DNA from: Saccoglossus kowalevskii
Lineage: Eukaryota > Hemichordata > Enteropneusta > Harrimaniidae
Assembly: GCF_000003605.2 (NCBI RefSeq)
Contig: NW_003146610.1
Coordinates: 1 to 19,027 of the forward strand
DNA: 19,027 bases
Reading direction: 5' to 3'
Part shown: one piece after another, positions 1-10,845 of the stretch
Layout: every line of letters begins with the position of its first letter
How positions within the stretch are numbered: the first letter of the stretch is position 1
Made by a program: the position numbers and the translations under genes
Notes under the pieces: generated by a model
The model's input: the letters and a program-made list of their open reading frames with translations, nothing else
Told to the model about the DNA's origin: nothing
Database searches by the model: none

Positions 1-60
1 ATTTAGACTGTATTCTGATTCTGAATGACCCACTTGATTTAGACTGTATTCTGATTCTGA

Positions 61-730
61 ATGACATAGTTTATTTAGACTGTATTCTGATTCTGAATGA
101 CATAGTTGATTTAGACTGTATTCTGATTCTGAATGACATAGTTGATTTAGACTGTATTCTGATTCTGAATGACAAAGTTGATTTAGACTGTATTCTGATT
201 CTGAATGACATAGTTGATTTAGACTGTATTCTGATTCTGAATGATATAGTTGATTTAGACTGTATTCTGATTCTGAATGACATAGTTGATTTAGACTGTA
301 TTCTGATTCTGAATGACATAGTTGATTTAGACTGTATTCTGATTCTGAATGACAAAGTTGATTTAGACTGTATTCTGATTCTGAATGACATAGTTGATTT
401 AGACTGTATTTTGATTCTGAATGACATAGTTGATTTAGACTGTATTCTGATTCTGAATGACATAGTTGATTTAGACTGTATACTGATTCTGAATGACATA
501 GTTGATTTAGACTGTATTCTGATTCTGAATGACATAGTTGATTTAGACTGTATTCTGATTCTGAATGACATAGTTGATTTAGACTGTATTCTGATTCTGA
601 ATGACATAGTTGATTTAGACTGTATTCTGATTCTGAATGACATAGTTGATTTCGACTGTATTCTGATTCTGAATGACATAGTTGATTTAGACTGTATTCT
701 GATTCTGAATGACATAGTTGATTTAGACTG
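61..730. repeat. A-poor cassette, copy 1
   Basis: Defined by ordered marker variants: TTTATTT (71), CAAAG (173), GATATAG (about 245), CAAAG (353), TATTTTG (about 411), TATAC (about 481) and TTTCGAC (about 651). The same markers with identical spacing recur at 4626-5295, an offset of exactly 4565 bp. The match includes the rare TTTCGAC change, which occurs nowhere else in the window. Confidence 0.9.
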
Positions 731-1593
731 TATTTTGATTCTGAATGACATAGTTGATTCAGACTGTATTCTGATTCTGAATGACATAGTTGATTTAGAC
801 TGTATTCTGATTCTGAATGACATAGTTGATTTAGACTGTATTCTGATTCTGAATGACATAATTGATTTAGACTGTATTCTGATTCTGAATGACATAGTTG
901 ATTTAGACTGTATTTTGATTCTGAATGACATAGTTGATTTAGACTGTATTCTGATTCTGAATGACATAGTTGATTTAGACTGTATTCTGATTCTGAATGA
1001 CATAGTTGATTTAGACTGTATTCTGATTCTGAATGACATAGTTGATTTAGACTGTATTTTGATTCTGAATGACATAGTTGATTTAGACTGTATTCTGATT
1101 CTGAATGACATAGTTGATTTAGACTGTATTCTGATTCTGAATGACATAGTTGATTTAGACTGTATTCTGATTCTGAATGACATAGTTGATTTAGACTGTA
1201 TTCTGATTCTGAATGACATAGTTGATTTAGACTGTATACTGATTCTGAATGACATAGTTGATTTAGACTGTATTCTGATTCTGAATGACATAGTTGATTT
1301 AGACTGTATTCTGATTCGGAATGACAAAGTTGATTTAGACTGTATTCTGATTCTGAATGACATAGTTGATTTAGACTGTATTCTGATTCTGAATGACATA
1401 GTTGATTTAGACTGTATTCTGATTCTGAATGACATAGTTGATTTAGACTGTATTCTGATTCTGAATGACAAAGTTGATTTAGACTGTATTCTGATTCTGA
1501 ATGACATAGTTGATTTAGACTGTATTCTGATTCTGAATGGCATAGTTGATTTAGACTGTATTCTGATTCTGAATGACATAGTTGATTTAGACT

Positions 1594-2380
1594 GTATACT
1601 GATTCTGAATGACATTGTTGATTTAGACTGTATACTGATTCTGAATGACATAGTTGATTTAGACTGTATTCTGATTCTGAATGACATAGTTGATTTAGAC
1701 TGTATCTGATTCTGAATGACATAGTTGATTTAGACTGTATACTGATTCTGAATGACATAGTTGATTTAGACTGTATGCTGATTCTGAATGACATAGTTGA
1801 TTTAGACTGTATTCTGATTCTGAATGACATAGTTGATTTAGACTGTATTCTGATTCTGAATGACATAGTTGATTTAGACTGTATTCTGATTCTGAAAGAC
1901 ATAGTTGATTGAGACTGTATTCTGATTCTGAAAGACATAGTTGATTTAGACTGTATTCTGATTCTGAATGACATAGTTGATTTAGACTGTATACTGATTC
2001 TGAATGACATAGTTGATTTAGACTGTATTCTGATTCTGAATGACATAGTTGATTTAGACTGTATTCTGATTCTGAATAACATAGTTGATTTAGACTGTAT
2101 ACTGATTCTGAATGACATAGTTGATTTAGACTGTATACTGATTCTGAATGACATAGTTGATTTAGACTGTATTTTGATTCTGAATGACATAGTTGATTTA
2201 GACTGTATTCTGATTCTGAATGACATAGTTGATTTAGACTGTATACTGATTCTGAATGACATAGTTGATTTAGACTGTATTCTGATTCTGAATGACATAG
2301 TTGATTTAGACTGTATTCTGATTCTGAATGACATAGTTGATTTAGACTGTATTCTGATTCTGAATGACATAGTTGATTAG
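1594..2380. repeat. A-rich long block, copy 1 (partial on its left)
   Basis: Markers in order: TATAC, ATTGTTG (about 1614), TATGC (about 1776), AAAGAC with GATTGAGAC (1894-1915), AATAAC (2075), TATTTTG (about 2172), GATTAG (2376). The series from AATAAC to GATTAG matches 14845-15150 at a constant offset of 12770 bp. The AACGAC pair that starts the full-length copies is missing. Confidence 0.85.
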
Positions 2381-3880
2381 ACTGTATTCTGATTCTGAAT
2401 GACATAGTTGATTTAGACTGTATTCTGATTCTGAATGACATAGTTGATTTAGACTGTATACTGATTCTGAATGACATAGTTGATTTAGTCTGTATTCTGA
2501 TTCTGAATGACATAGTTGATTTAGACTGTATTCTGATTCTGAATGACATAGTTGATTTAGACTGTATTCTGATTCTGAATGACATAGTTGATTTAGACTG
2601 TATACTGATTCTGCATGACATAATTGATTTAGACTGTATTCTGATTCTGAATGACATAGTTGATTTAGACTGTATTCTGATTCTGAATGACATAGTTGAT
2701 TGGACTGTATTCTGATTCTGAATGACATAGTTGATTTAGACTGTATTCTGATTCTGAATGACATAGTTGATTTAGACTGTATTTTGATTCTGAATGACAT
2801 AGTTGATTTAGACTGTATTCTGATTCTGAATGACATAGTTGATTTAGACTGTATACTGATTCTGAATGACATAGTTGATTTAGACTGTATTCTGATTCTG
2901 AATGACATGGTTGATTTAGACTGTATTCTGATTCTGAATGACATAGTTGATTTAGACTGTATACTGATTCTGAATGACATAGTTGATTTAGACTGTATTC
3001 TGATTCTGAATGACATAGTTGATTTAGACTGTATTCTGATTCTGAATGACATAGTTGATTTAGACTGTATACTGATTCTGAATGACATAGTTGATTTAGA
3101 CTGTATTCTGATTCTGAATGACATAGTTGATTTAGACTGTATTCTGATTCTGAATGACATAGTTGATTAGACTGTATTCTGATTCTGAATGACATAGTTG
3201 ATTTAGACTGTATTCTGATTCTGAATGACATAGTTGATTTAGACTGTATTTTGATTCTGAATGACATAGTTGATTTAGACTGTATTCTGATTCTGAATGA
3301 CATAGTTGATTTAGACTGTATACTGATTCTGAATGACATAGTTGATTTAGACTGTATTCTGATTCTGAATGACATAGTTGATTTAGACTGTATTCTGATT
3401 CTGAATGACATAGTTGATTTAGACTGTATACTGATTCTGAATGACATAGTTGATTTAGACTGTATTCTGATTCTGAATGACATAGTTGATTTAGACTGTA
3501 TTCTGATTCTGAATGACATAGTTGATTTAGACTGTATTCTGATTCTGAATGACATAATTGATTTAGACTGTATTCTGATTCTGAATGACATAGTTGATTT
3601 AGACTGTATTTTGATTCTGAATGACATAGTTGATTTAGACTGTATTCTGATTCTGAATGACATAGTTGATTTAGACTGTATTCTGATTCTGAATGACATA
3701 GTTGATTTAGACTGTATACTGATTCTGAATGACGTAGTTGATTTAGACTGTATACTGATTCTGAATGACATAGTTGATTTAGACTGTATACTGATTCTGA
3801 ATGACATAGTTGATTTAGACTGTATTCTGATTCTGAATGACATAGTTGATTTAGACTGTATTCTGATTCTGAATGACATA

Positions 3881-4363
3881 GTTGATTAGACTGTATTCTG
3901 ATTCTGAATGACATAGTTGATTTAGACTGTATTCTGATTCTGAATGACATAGTTGATTTAGACTGTATACTGATTCTGAATGACATAGTTGATTTAGACT
4001 GTATACTGATTCTGAATGACATAGTTGATTTAGACTGTATTCTGATTCTGAATGACATAGTTGATTTAGACTGTATTCTGATTCTGAATGACATAGTTGA
4101 TTTAGACTGTATACTGATTCTGAATGACATAGTTGATTTAGACTGTATACTGATTCTGAATGACATAGTTGATTTAGACTGTATTCTGATTCTGAATGAC
4201 ATAGTTGATTTAGACTGTATTCTGATTCTGAATGACATAGTTGATTTAGACTGTATACTGATTCTGAATGACATAGTTGATTTAGACTGTATGCTGATTC
4301 TGAATGACATAGTTGATTTAGACTGTATTCTGATTCTGAATGACATAGTTGATTTAGACTAAT
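3881..4363. repeat. 144-bp super-repeat block, copy A (14 units)
   Basis: Opens with a 35-bp unit (GATTAG) and closes with a 34-bp unit (GACTAATCTG, 4357). Scoring each unit by its variable base (C for TATTC, A for TATAC, G for TATGC), the order is CC AA CC AA CC A G C and then the short unit. The four-unit CCAA word is a 144-bp higher-order repeat. Confidence 0.85.
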
Positions 4364-4625
4364 CTGATTCTGAATGACATAGTTGATTTAGACTGTATTC
4401 TGATTCTGAATGACATAGTTGATTTAGACTGTATTCTGATTCTGAAAGACATAGTTGATTTAGACTGTATTCTGATTCTGAATGACATAGTTGATTTAGA
4501 CTGTATTCTGATTCTGAATGACATAGTTGATTTAGACTGTATTCTGATTCTGAATGACATAGTTGATTTAGACTGTATTCTGATTCTGAATGACAAAGTT
4601 GATTTAGACTGTATTCTGATTCTGA

Positions 4626-5295
4626 ATGACATAGTTTATTTAGACTGTATTCTGATTCTGAATGACATAGTTGATTTAGACTGTATTCTGATTCTGAATG
4701 ACATAGTTGATTTAGACTGTATTCTGATTCTGAATGACAAAGTTGATTTAGACTGTATTCTGATTCTGAATGACATAGTTGATTTAGACTGTATTCTGAT
4801 TCTGAATGATATAGTTGATTTAGACTGTATTCTGATTCTGAATGACATAGTTGATTTAGACTGTATTCTGATTCTGAATGACATAGTTGATTTAGACTGT
4901 ATTCTGATTCTGAATGACAAAGTTGATTTAGACTGTATTCTGATTCTGAATGACATAGTTGATTTAGACTGTATTTTGATTCTGAATGACATAGTTGATT
5001 TAGACTGTATTCTGATTCTGAATGACATAGTTGATTTAGACTGTATACTGATTCTGAATGACATAGTTGATTTAGACTGTATTCTGATTCTGAATGACAT
5101 AGTTGATTTAGACTGTATTCTGATTCTGAATGACATAGTTGATTTAGACTGTATTCTGATTCTGAATGACATAGTTGATTTAGACTGTATTCTGATTCTG
5201 AATGACATAGTTGATTTCGACTGTATTCTGATTCTGAATGACATAGTTGATTTAGACTGTATTCTGATTCTGAATGACATAGTTGATTTAGACTG
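4626..5295. repeat. A-poor cassette, copy 2, ending at the LTR
   Basis: Carries the copy 1 markers at 4636, 4738, 4810, 4918, 4975, 5046 and 5217. It stops precisely at the LTR. To the right of the LTR the expected next markers of copy 1 (TATTTTG near 733, GATTCAGAC near 759, ATAATTG near 861) are absent. Confidence 0.9.
5291..5295. repeat. Target-site duplication, left copy (GACTG)
   Basis: GACTG directly precedes the element's TGTCAC end. It is the satellite's own GACTG, duplicated on insertion; the identical pentamer follows the other end at 6493-6497. Confidence 0.82.
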
Positions 5296-5301
5296 TGTCA
5301 C
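5296..5301 (+). repeat. Element 5' terminal inverted repeat (TGTCAC)
   Basis: TGTCAC is the exact reverse complement of GTGACA at 6487-6492. Short perfect inverted ends starting TG are typical of LTRs, where integrase recognises them. Confidence 0.75.
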
Positions 5302-5583
5302 AAAGTTCGTGATGGTATACATGCCGGTTTAAATTTAGGGTTTGGAGAAAAGGTATATTAAAATACAGCCAGAGGTAGGATTATTTCACAGCCGAGCTAG
5401 TAGCCTTTGAAACACTTACACACCCCAAAACTCCATTCATAAAGAGACGCGTGCCATACGTGTGCCGGCTATTGATTACAAACACCGGTTAAGTGACTAC
5501 CAAGAATGATAGCACCAGTGTATTGTGTAAGCAGATTCCAACTATGTTCAGTTGCCATGACAATGATTCCAGGTGGGGGACGT

Positions 5584-5591
5584 TATAAAAG
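5584..5591 (+). promoter_or_regulatory. TATA box of the LTR promoter
   Basis: TATAAAAG lies about 290 bp inside the element, in a GC-richer setting than the satellite. A start site would be expected about 25-35 bp downstream, roughly 5612-5625. This is the strongest core-promoter match in the non-repetitive sequence and sets the element's likely orientation as +. Transcription read out of this LTR would enter the right half of the satellite. Confidence 0.6.
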
Positions 5592-6288
5592 GTCAAGGTA
5601 GACGCAGCCGCGGGGGAGAACATTAAGAACTGAGGCAGCGACAGCAACCGGAGCCAGCCTTGTGTTGCGAGTGAACGGGGAGAGTTAGTTCATCCCCACG
5701 TGGTGTGCAAGCTACTCGCTTAGTCGACGGACGTTGTGTAGATACAGTGGAAGACTGGGCTCCTTTTCTACGTGCTGTTCCACGGAACTTTTGTGTTCGA
5801 CACGAATCCTACAAGGTATCCTACGAGAAACCAGGCCTGAGTATCGAACTGAATCTACATGTAGCAACGTTTCTACTATAACCCGACAGAAGCCGGTAAT
5901 ATCACGCTCATTACACGCACATTAGGCTAGGGACATGGCTGTGTTTGAATGTATTTGAGTAACTATTTGGCTAATTTAGTGGTTAAATTATGTATCTATT
6001 GAAATTGTAACAGTATTAGTTAATTGTATTTTGTGACAGCCCGTTTCCTGCTTCAACGTTTCGCACGCACGTCGGCGCAGTTAAGTAGCGGCGTCGTTCC
6101 ATACGTAAAAGGTGCATTGCCTATTGTGAATCATCCCGGTTTCGGGTTGAGTAAACTGGTTATTTATGGGACGCCACTGCTTTATCCTGCCCTGACATGC
6201 GTGTTAATTTTTCCTATTGTACAGCGACCTATATCTTTGTTACGTTGATTCATATCAGCGAATTCTGTGTATCATAACCGGTTGTACA

Positions 6289-6294
6289 ATTAAA
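6289..6294 (+). terminator. Poly(A) signal ATTAAA in the LTR
   Basis: ATTAAA, the commonest variant of AATAAA, is followed after about 30 bp by a GT-rich tract (6325-6344, TTGTGTGCGAGTGGGTCTGG) of the kind that acts as a downstream cleavage element. With the TATA box about 700 bp upstream on the same strand, it supports a U3-R-U5 layout with a long R region. Confidence 0.5.
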
Positions 6295-6486
6295 CCATCC
6301 TTTACGATATTACTGTGCATTTAATTGTGTGCGAGTGGGTCTGGTACTACAATAAGTTGTACAGGGAACAATCCAGGCATTAGCTGGCTTATTTTCGATA
6401 TTTCAATCAGTAGGGTGTCAAAGAACCCACAACACGAGGTGAAGGCGTGCCTCTTATCACTTTGTGGTCGGATGCTAGCCTACCCC

Positions 6487-6492
6487 GTGACA
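6487..6492 (+). repeat. Element 3' terminal inverted repeat (GTGACA)
   Basis: GTGACA pairs with TGTCAC at 5296-5301 and ends in the canonical CA. Beyond these six bases the two ends are only weakly similar. CACAAAGT near the left end (5299-5306) has an inverted match close to the right end, in the CACTTTGTGG stretch around 6460. Confidence 0.75.
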
Positions 6493-6497
6493 GACTG
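6493..6497. repeat. Target-site duplication, right copy (GACTG)
   Basis: GACTG directly follows the element's GTGACA end and runs on into TATTCTG of the satellite, completing the unit interrupted at 5295. The exact match suggests the insertion has not been rearranged since it formed. Confidence 0.82.
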
Positions 6498-7364
6498 TAT
6501 TCTGATTCTGAATGACATAGTTGATTTAGACTGTATTCTGATTCTGAATGACATAGTTGATTTAGACTGTATTCTGATTCTGAATGACATAGTTGATTTA
6601 GACTGTATTCTGATTCTGAATGACATAGTTGATTTAGACTGTATTCTGATTCTGAATGACATAGTTGATTTAGACTGTATTCTGATTCTGAATGACATAG
6701 TTGATTTAGACTGTATTCTGATTCTGAATGACATAGTTGATTTAGACTGTATTCTGATTCTGAATGACATAGTTGATTTAGACTGTATTCTGATTCTGAA
6801 TGACATAGTTGATTTAGACTGTATTCTGATTCTGAATGACAAAGTTGATTTAGACTGTATTCTGATTCTGAATGACATAGTTGATTTAGACTGTATTCTG
6901 ATTCTGAATGACATAGTTGATTTAGACTGTATTCTGATTCTGAATGACATAGTTGATTTAGACTGTATTCTGATTCTGAATGACATAGTTGATTTAGACT
7001 GTATTTTGATTCTGAATGACATAGTTGATTTGACTGTATTCTGATTCTGAATGACATAGTTGATTTAGACTGTATTCTGATTCTGAATGACATAGTTGAT
7101 TTAGACTGTATTCTGATTCTGAATGACATAGTTGATTTAGACTGTATTCTGATTCTGAATGACATAGTTGATTTAGACTGTATTCTGATTCTGAATGACA
7201 TAGTTGATTTAGACTGTATTCTGATTCTGAATGACATAGTTGATTTAGACTGTATTCTGATTCTGAATGACATAGTTGATTTAGACTGTATTCTGATTCT
7301 GAATGACATAGTTGATTTAGACTGTATTCTGATTCTGAATGACATAGTTGATTTAGACTGTATA
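6493..7364. repeat. Most homogeneous stretch of the array
   Basis: About 24 consecutive units carry only three changes: CAAAG near 6840, TATTTTG near 7006 and a 1-bp deletion (GATTTGACTG) near 7030. Its first ten units are all consensus. It begins at the right edge of the LTR, so it is either the most recently amplified segment or a region evened out in assembly. Confidence 0.75.
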
Positions 7365-7452
7365 CTGATTCTGAATGACATAGTTGATTTAGACTGTATT
7401 CTGATTCTGAATGACATAGTTGATTTAGACTGTATTCTGATTCTGAATGACA

Positions 7453-8009
7453 TAGTTGATTAGACTGTATTCTGATTCTGAATGACATAGTTGATTTAGA
7501 CTGTATTCTGATTCTGAATGACATAGTTGATTTAGACTGTATACTGATTCTGAATGACATAGTTGATTTAGACTGTATACTGATTCTGAATGACATAGTT
7601 GATTTAGACTGTATACTGATTCTGAATGACATAGTTGATTTAGACTGTATTCTGATTCTGAATGACATAGTTGATTTAGACTGTATTCTGATTCTGAATG
7701 ACATAGTTGATTTAGACTGTATACTGATTCTGAATGACATAGTTGATTTAGACTGTATACTGATTCTGAATGACATAGTTGATTTAGACTGTATTCTGAT
7801 TCTGAATGACATAGTTGATTTAGACTGTATTCTGATTCTGAATGACATAGTTGATTTAGACTGTATACTGATTCTGAATGACATAGTTGATTTAGACTGT
7901 ATACTGATTCTGAATGACATAGTTGATTTAGACTGTATGCTGATTCTGAATGACATAGTTGATTTAGACTGTATTCTGATTCTGAATGACATAGTTGATT
8001 TAGACTAAT
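7453..8009. repeat. 144-bp super-repeat block, copy B (16 units)
   Basis: Same opening GATTAG and closing GACTAATCTG (8003) as the block at 3881. The order is CC AAA CC AA CC AA G C and then the short unit, two units longer. The closing unit lies 3646 bp from that of copy A. Confidence 0.85.
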
Positions 8010-8095
8010 CTGATTCTGAATGACATAGTTGATTTAGACTGTATTCTGATTCTGAATGACATAGTTGATTTAGACTGTATTCTGATTCTGAATGA

Positions 8096-8515
8096 CAAAG
8101 TTGATTTAGACTGTATTCTGATTCTGAATGACATAGTTGATTTAGACTGTATTCTGATTCTGAATGACATAGTTGATTTAGACTGTATTCTGATTCTGAA
8201 TGACAAAGTTGATTTAGACTGTATTCTGATTCTGAATGACATAGTTGATTTAGACTGTATTCTGATTCTGAATGATATAGTTGATTTAGACTGTATTCTG
8301 ATTCTGAATGACATAGTTGATTTAGACTGTATTCTGATTCTGAATGACAGTTGATTTAGACTGTATTCTGATTCTGAATGACATAGTTGATTTAGACTGT
8401 ATTCTGATTCTGAATGACATAGTTGATTTAGACTGTATTTTGATTCTGAATGACATAGTTGATTTAGACTGTATTCTGATTCTGAATGACATAGTTGATT
8501 TAGACTGTATACTGA
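8096..8515. repeat. A-poor cassette, copy 3
   Basis: CAAAG (8096), CAAAG (8204), GATATAG (8276), TATTTTG (about 8439) and TATAC (about 8511) keep the spacings of the other copies: 72 bp from CAAAG to GATATAG and about 72 bp from TATTTTG to TATAC. It also has a 34-bp unit, GACAGTTG, at 8346-8353, shared only with the partial copy near 13628. Confidence 0.8.
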
Positions 8516-9755
8516 TTCTGAATGACATAGTTGATTTAGACTGTATTCTGATTCTGAATGACATAGTTGATTTAGACTGTATTCTGATTCTGAATGACAT
8601 AGTTGATTTAGACTGTATTCTGATTCTGAATGACATAATTGATTTAGACTGTATTCTGATTCTGAATGACATAGTTGATTTAGACTGTATTCTGATTCTG
8701 AATGACATAGTTGATTTAGACTGTATTCTGATTCTGAATGACATAGTTGATTTAGACTGTATTCTGATTCTGAATGACATAGTTGATTTAGACTGTATTC
8801 TGATTCTGAATGACATAGTTGATTTAGACTGTATTCTGATTCTGAATGACATAGTTGATTTAGACTGTATTCTGATTCTGAATGAAATAGTTGATTTAGA
8901 CTGTATTCTGATTCTGAATGACATAGTTGATTTAGACTGTATTCTGATTCTGAATGACATAATTGATTTAGACTGTATTCTGATTCTGAATGACATAGTT
9001 GATTTAGACTGTATTCTGATTCTGAATGACATAGTTGATTTAGACTGTATTCTGATTCTGAATGACATAGTTGATTTAGACTGTATTCTGATTCTGAATG
9101 ACATAGTTGATTTAGACTGTATTCTGATTCTGAATGACATAGTTGATTTAGACTGTATTCTGATTCTGAATGACATAGTTGATTTAGACTGTATACTGAT
9201 TCTGAATGACATAGTTGATTAGACTGTATTCTGATTCTGAATGACATAGTTGATTTAGACTGTATTCTGATTCTGAATGACATAGTTGATTTAGACTGTA
9301 TTCTGATTCTGAATGACATAGTTGATTTAGACTGTATACTGATTCTGAATGACATAATTGATTTAGACTGTATTCTGATTCTGAATGACATAGTTGATTT
9401 AGACTGTATTCTGATTCTGAATGACATAGTTGATTAGACTGTATTCTGATTCTGAATGACATAGTTGATTTAGACTGTATTCTGATTCTGAATGACATAG
9501 TTGATTTAGACTGTATTTTGATTCTGAATGACATAGTTGATTTAGACTGTATACTGATTCTGAATGACATAGTTGATTTAGACTGTATTCTGATTCTGAA
9601 TGACATAGTTGATTTAGACTGTATTCTGATTCTGAATGACATAGTTGATTTAGACTGTATACTGATTCTGAATGACATAGTTGATTTAGACTGTATTCTG
9701 ATTCTGAATGACATAGTTGATTTAGACAGTATTCTGATTCTGAATGACATAGTTG

Positions 9756-10114
9756 ATTAGACTGTATTCTGATTCTGAATGACATAGTTGATTTAGACTG
9801 TATACTGATTCTGAATGACATAGTTGATTTAGACTGTATTCTGATTCTGAATGACATAGTTGATTTAGACTGTATTCTGATTCTGAATGACATAGTTGAT
9901 TTAGACTGTATACTGATTCTGAATGACATAGTTGATTTAGACTGTATTCTGATTCTGAATGACATAGTTGATTTAGACTGTATTCTGATTCTGAATGACA
10001 TAGTTGATTTAGACTGTATACTGATTCTGAATGACATAGTTGATTTAGACTGTATTCTGATTCTGAATGACATAGTTGATTTAGACAGTATTCTGATTCT
10101 GAATGACATAGTTG
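9756..10114. repeat. 108-bp super-repeat block (CCA)n
   Basis: Between two 35-bp GATTAG units the variable site reads A CC A CC A CC, a three-unit 108-bp period. The unit before each closing GATTAG carries the rare AGACAGTATTC change (9725 and 10085), so the final unit is copied too. Similar CCA runs appear at about 2840-3130 and 9545-9700. Confidence 0.75.
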
Positions 10115-10377
10115 ATTAGACTGTATTCTGATTCTGAATGACATAGTTGATTTAGACTGTATTCTGATTCTGAATGACATAGTTGATTTAGACTGTATTT
10201 TGATTCTGAATGACATAGTTGATTTAGACTGTATTCTGATTCTGAATGACATAGTTGATTTAGACTGTATACTGATTCTGAATGACATAGTTGATTTAGA
10301 CTGTATTCTGATTCTGAATGACATAGTTGATTTAGACTGTATTCTGATTCTGAATGACATAGTTGATTTAGACTGTA

Positions 10378-10845
10378 TACTGATTCTGAATGACATAGTT
10401 GATTTAGACTGTATTCTGATTCTGAATGACATAGTTGATGTAGACTGTATTCTGATTCTGAATGACATAGTTGATTTAGACTGTATTCTGATTCTGAATG
10501 ACATAGTTGATTTAGACTGTATTCTGATTCTGAATGACATAGTTGATTTAGACTGTATTCTGATTCTGAATGACATAGTTGATTTAGACTGTATTCTGAT
10601 TCTGAATGACATAGTTGATTTAGACTGTATTCTGATTCTGAATGATATAGTTGATTTAGACTGTATACTGATTCTGAATGACATAGTTGATTAGACTGTA
10701 TTCTGATTCTGAATGACATAGTTGATTTAGACTGTATTCTGATTCTGAATGACATAGTTGATTTAGACTGTATTCTGATTCTGAATGACATAGTTGATTT
10801 AGACTGTATACTGATTCTGAATGACATAATTGATTTAGACTGTAT
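10378..10845. repeat. Duplicated block, copy 1 of a 2300-bp-spaced pair
   Basis: Shares TATAC (10378), GATGTAGAC (about 10438), TATAC (about 10666), the shortened GATTAG unit (10689) and ATAATTG (about 10828) with 12678-13145 at a constant offset of 2300 bp. The last three markers also occur at 9181-9360, offset 1472 bp. Confidence 0.8.

Larger units (their letters stand above)
1..5295. repeat. 36-bp satellite array, left part (about 147 units)
   Basis: Head-to-tail copies of a 36-bp unit whose first half is GATTTAGACTGTATTCTG; the second half repeats ATTCTG and ends in GACATAGTT. The unit is AT-rich (11 G/C of 36), holds no CpG, and contains an internal ATTCTG doublet. Most copies differ from consensus at 0-2 sites. 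Recurrent variants are TATAC, TATTTTG and TATGC for TATTC, CAAAG for CATAG, GATATAG, AAAGAC, AATAAC and ATTGTTG. Units shortened by 1-2 bp lie near 1706, 2376, 2698, 3168, 3887 and 4357. The first unit of the window (about 28-34) carries GACCCACTT, which differs from every other copy and may be an edge artefact. The array is already under way at base 1, so its true left end lies outside. No gene is supported inside it. Confidence 0.98.
5296..6492 (+). mobile_element. Solo LTR of an LTR retrotransposon inserted in the satellite
   Basis: This 1197-bp stretch has no satellite sequence and is higher in GC and CpG than its surroundings. It starts TGTCAC and ends GTGACA, a perfect 6-bp inverted terminal repeat containing the canonical TG...CA. 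It is flanked on both sides by GACTG, and removing one GACTG with the insert leaves an intact 36-bp unit. TG...CA ends plus a 5-bp target duplication are the known hallmarks of LTR integration by Ty3/Gypsy, Copia or Bel-Pao elements. A TATA box at 5584-5591 and an ATTAAA signal at 6289-6294 followed by a GT-rich tract fit U3-R-U5 order on the + strand. I see no primer-binding site, polypurine tract, gag or pol, and no second LTR, so recombination between two LTRs (solo LTR) is the simplest reading. A non-autonomous DNA transposon with very short inverted ends is a weaker alternative. The superfamily cannot be assigned. Confidence 0.8.

Noticed and set aside
1-5295. CRISPR array (36 bp is a common CRISPR repeat length)
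   Set aside because: The units abut with no spacers, and no cas-like gene or leader is present. The LTR and splice/poly(A) signals point to a eukaryote.
6033-6038. Internal GTGACA as an alternative LTR end, which would give a 743-bp LTR
   Set aside because: It is not followed by a recognisable tRNA primer-binding site or by the GACTG duplication. The end at 6492 has both the inverted hexamer and the exact target duplication.
5454-6106. CCATACGT repeated within the LTR (5454-5461 and 6099-6106) and a CCACGTGG palindrome (5696-5703)
   Set aside because: These short matches are expected by chance in 1.2 kb and have no supporting context for a function.
5734-6248. Two small open frames inside the LTR (63 codons at 5734-5925, 74 codons at 6024-6248)
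   Set aside because: Both start at TTG rather than ATG, show no recognisable domain, and are of a length expected by chance in LTR sequence.
5296-6492. Terminal-repeat retrotransposon in miniature, or an 8-bp-duplication DNA transposon (hAT-like)
   Set aside because: No direct terminal repeat is seen inside the insert. An 8-bp duplication would need a mismatch (TAGACTGT against CAGACTGT) and would give ends with only a 5-bp inverted match.
6523-6558. Heat-shock element, snoRNA C/D boxes or centromere-protein box in the unit
   Set aside because: TTCTGAA has the wrong spacing for a heat-shock element. CTGA occurs, but no proper C box pairs with it. No CENP-B-like core is present.
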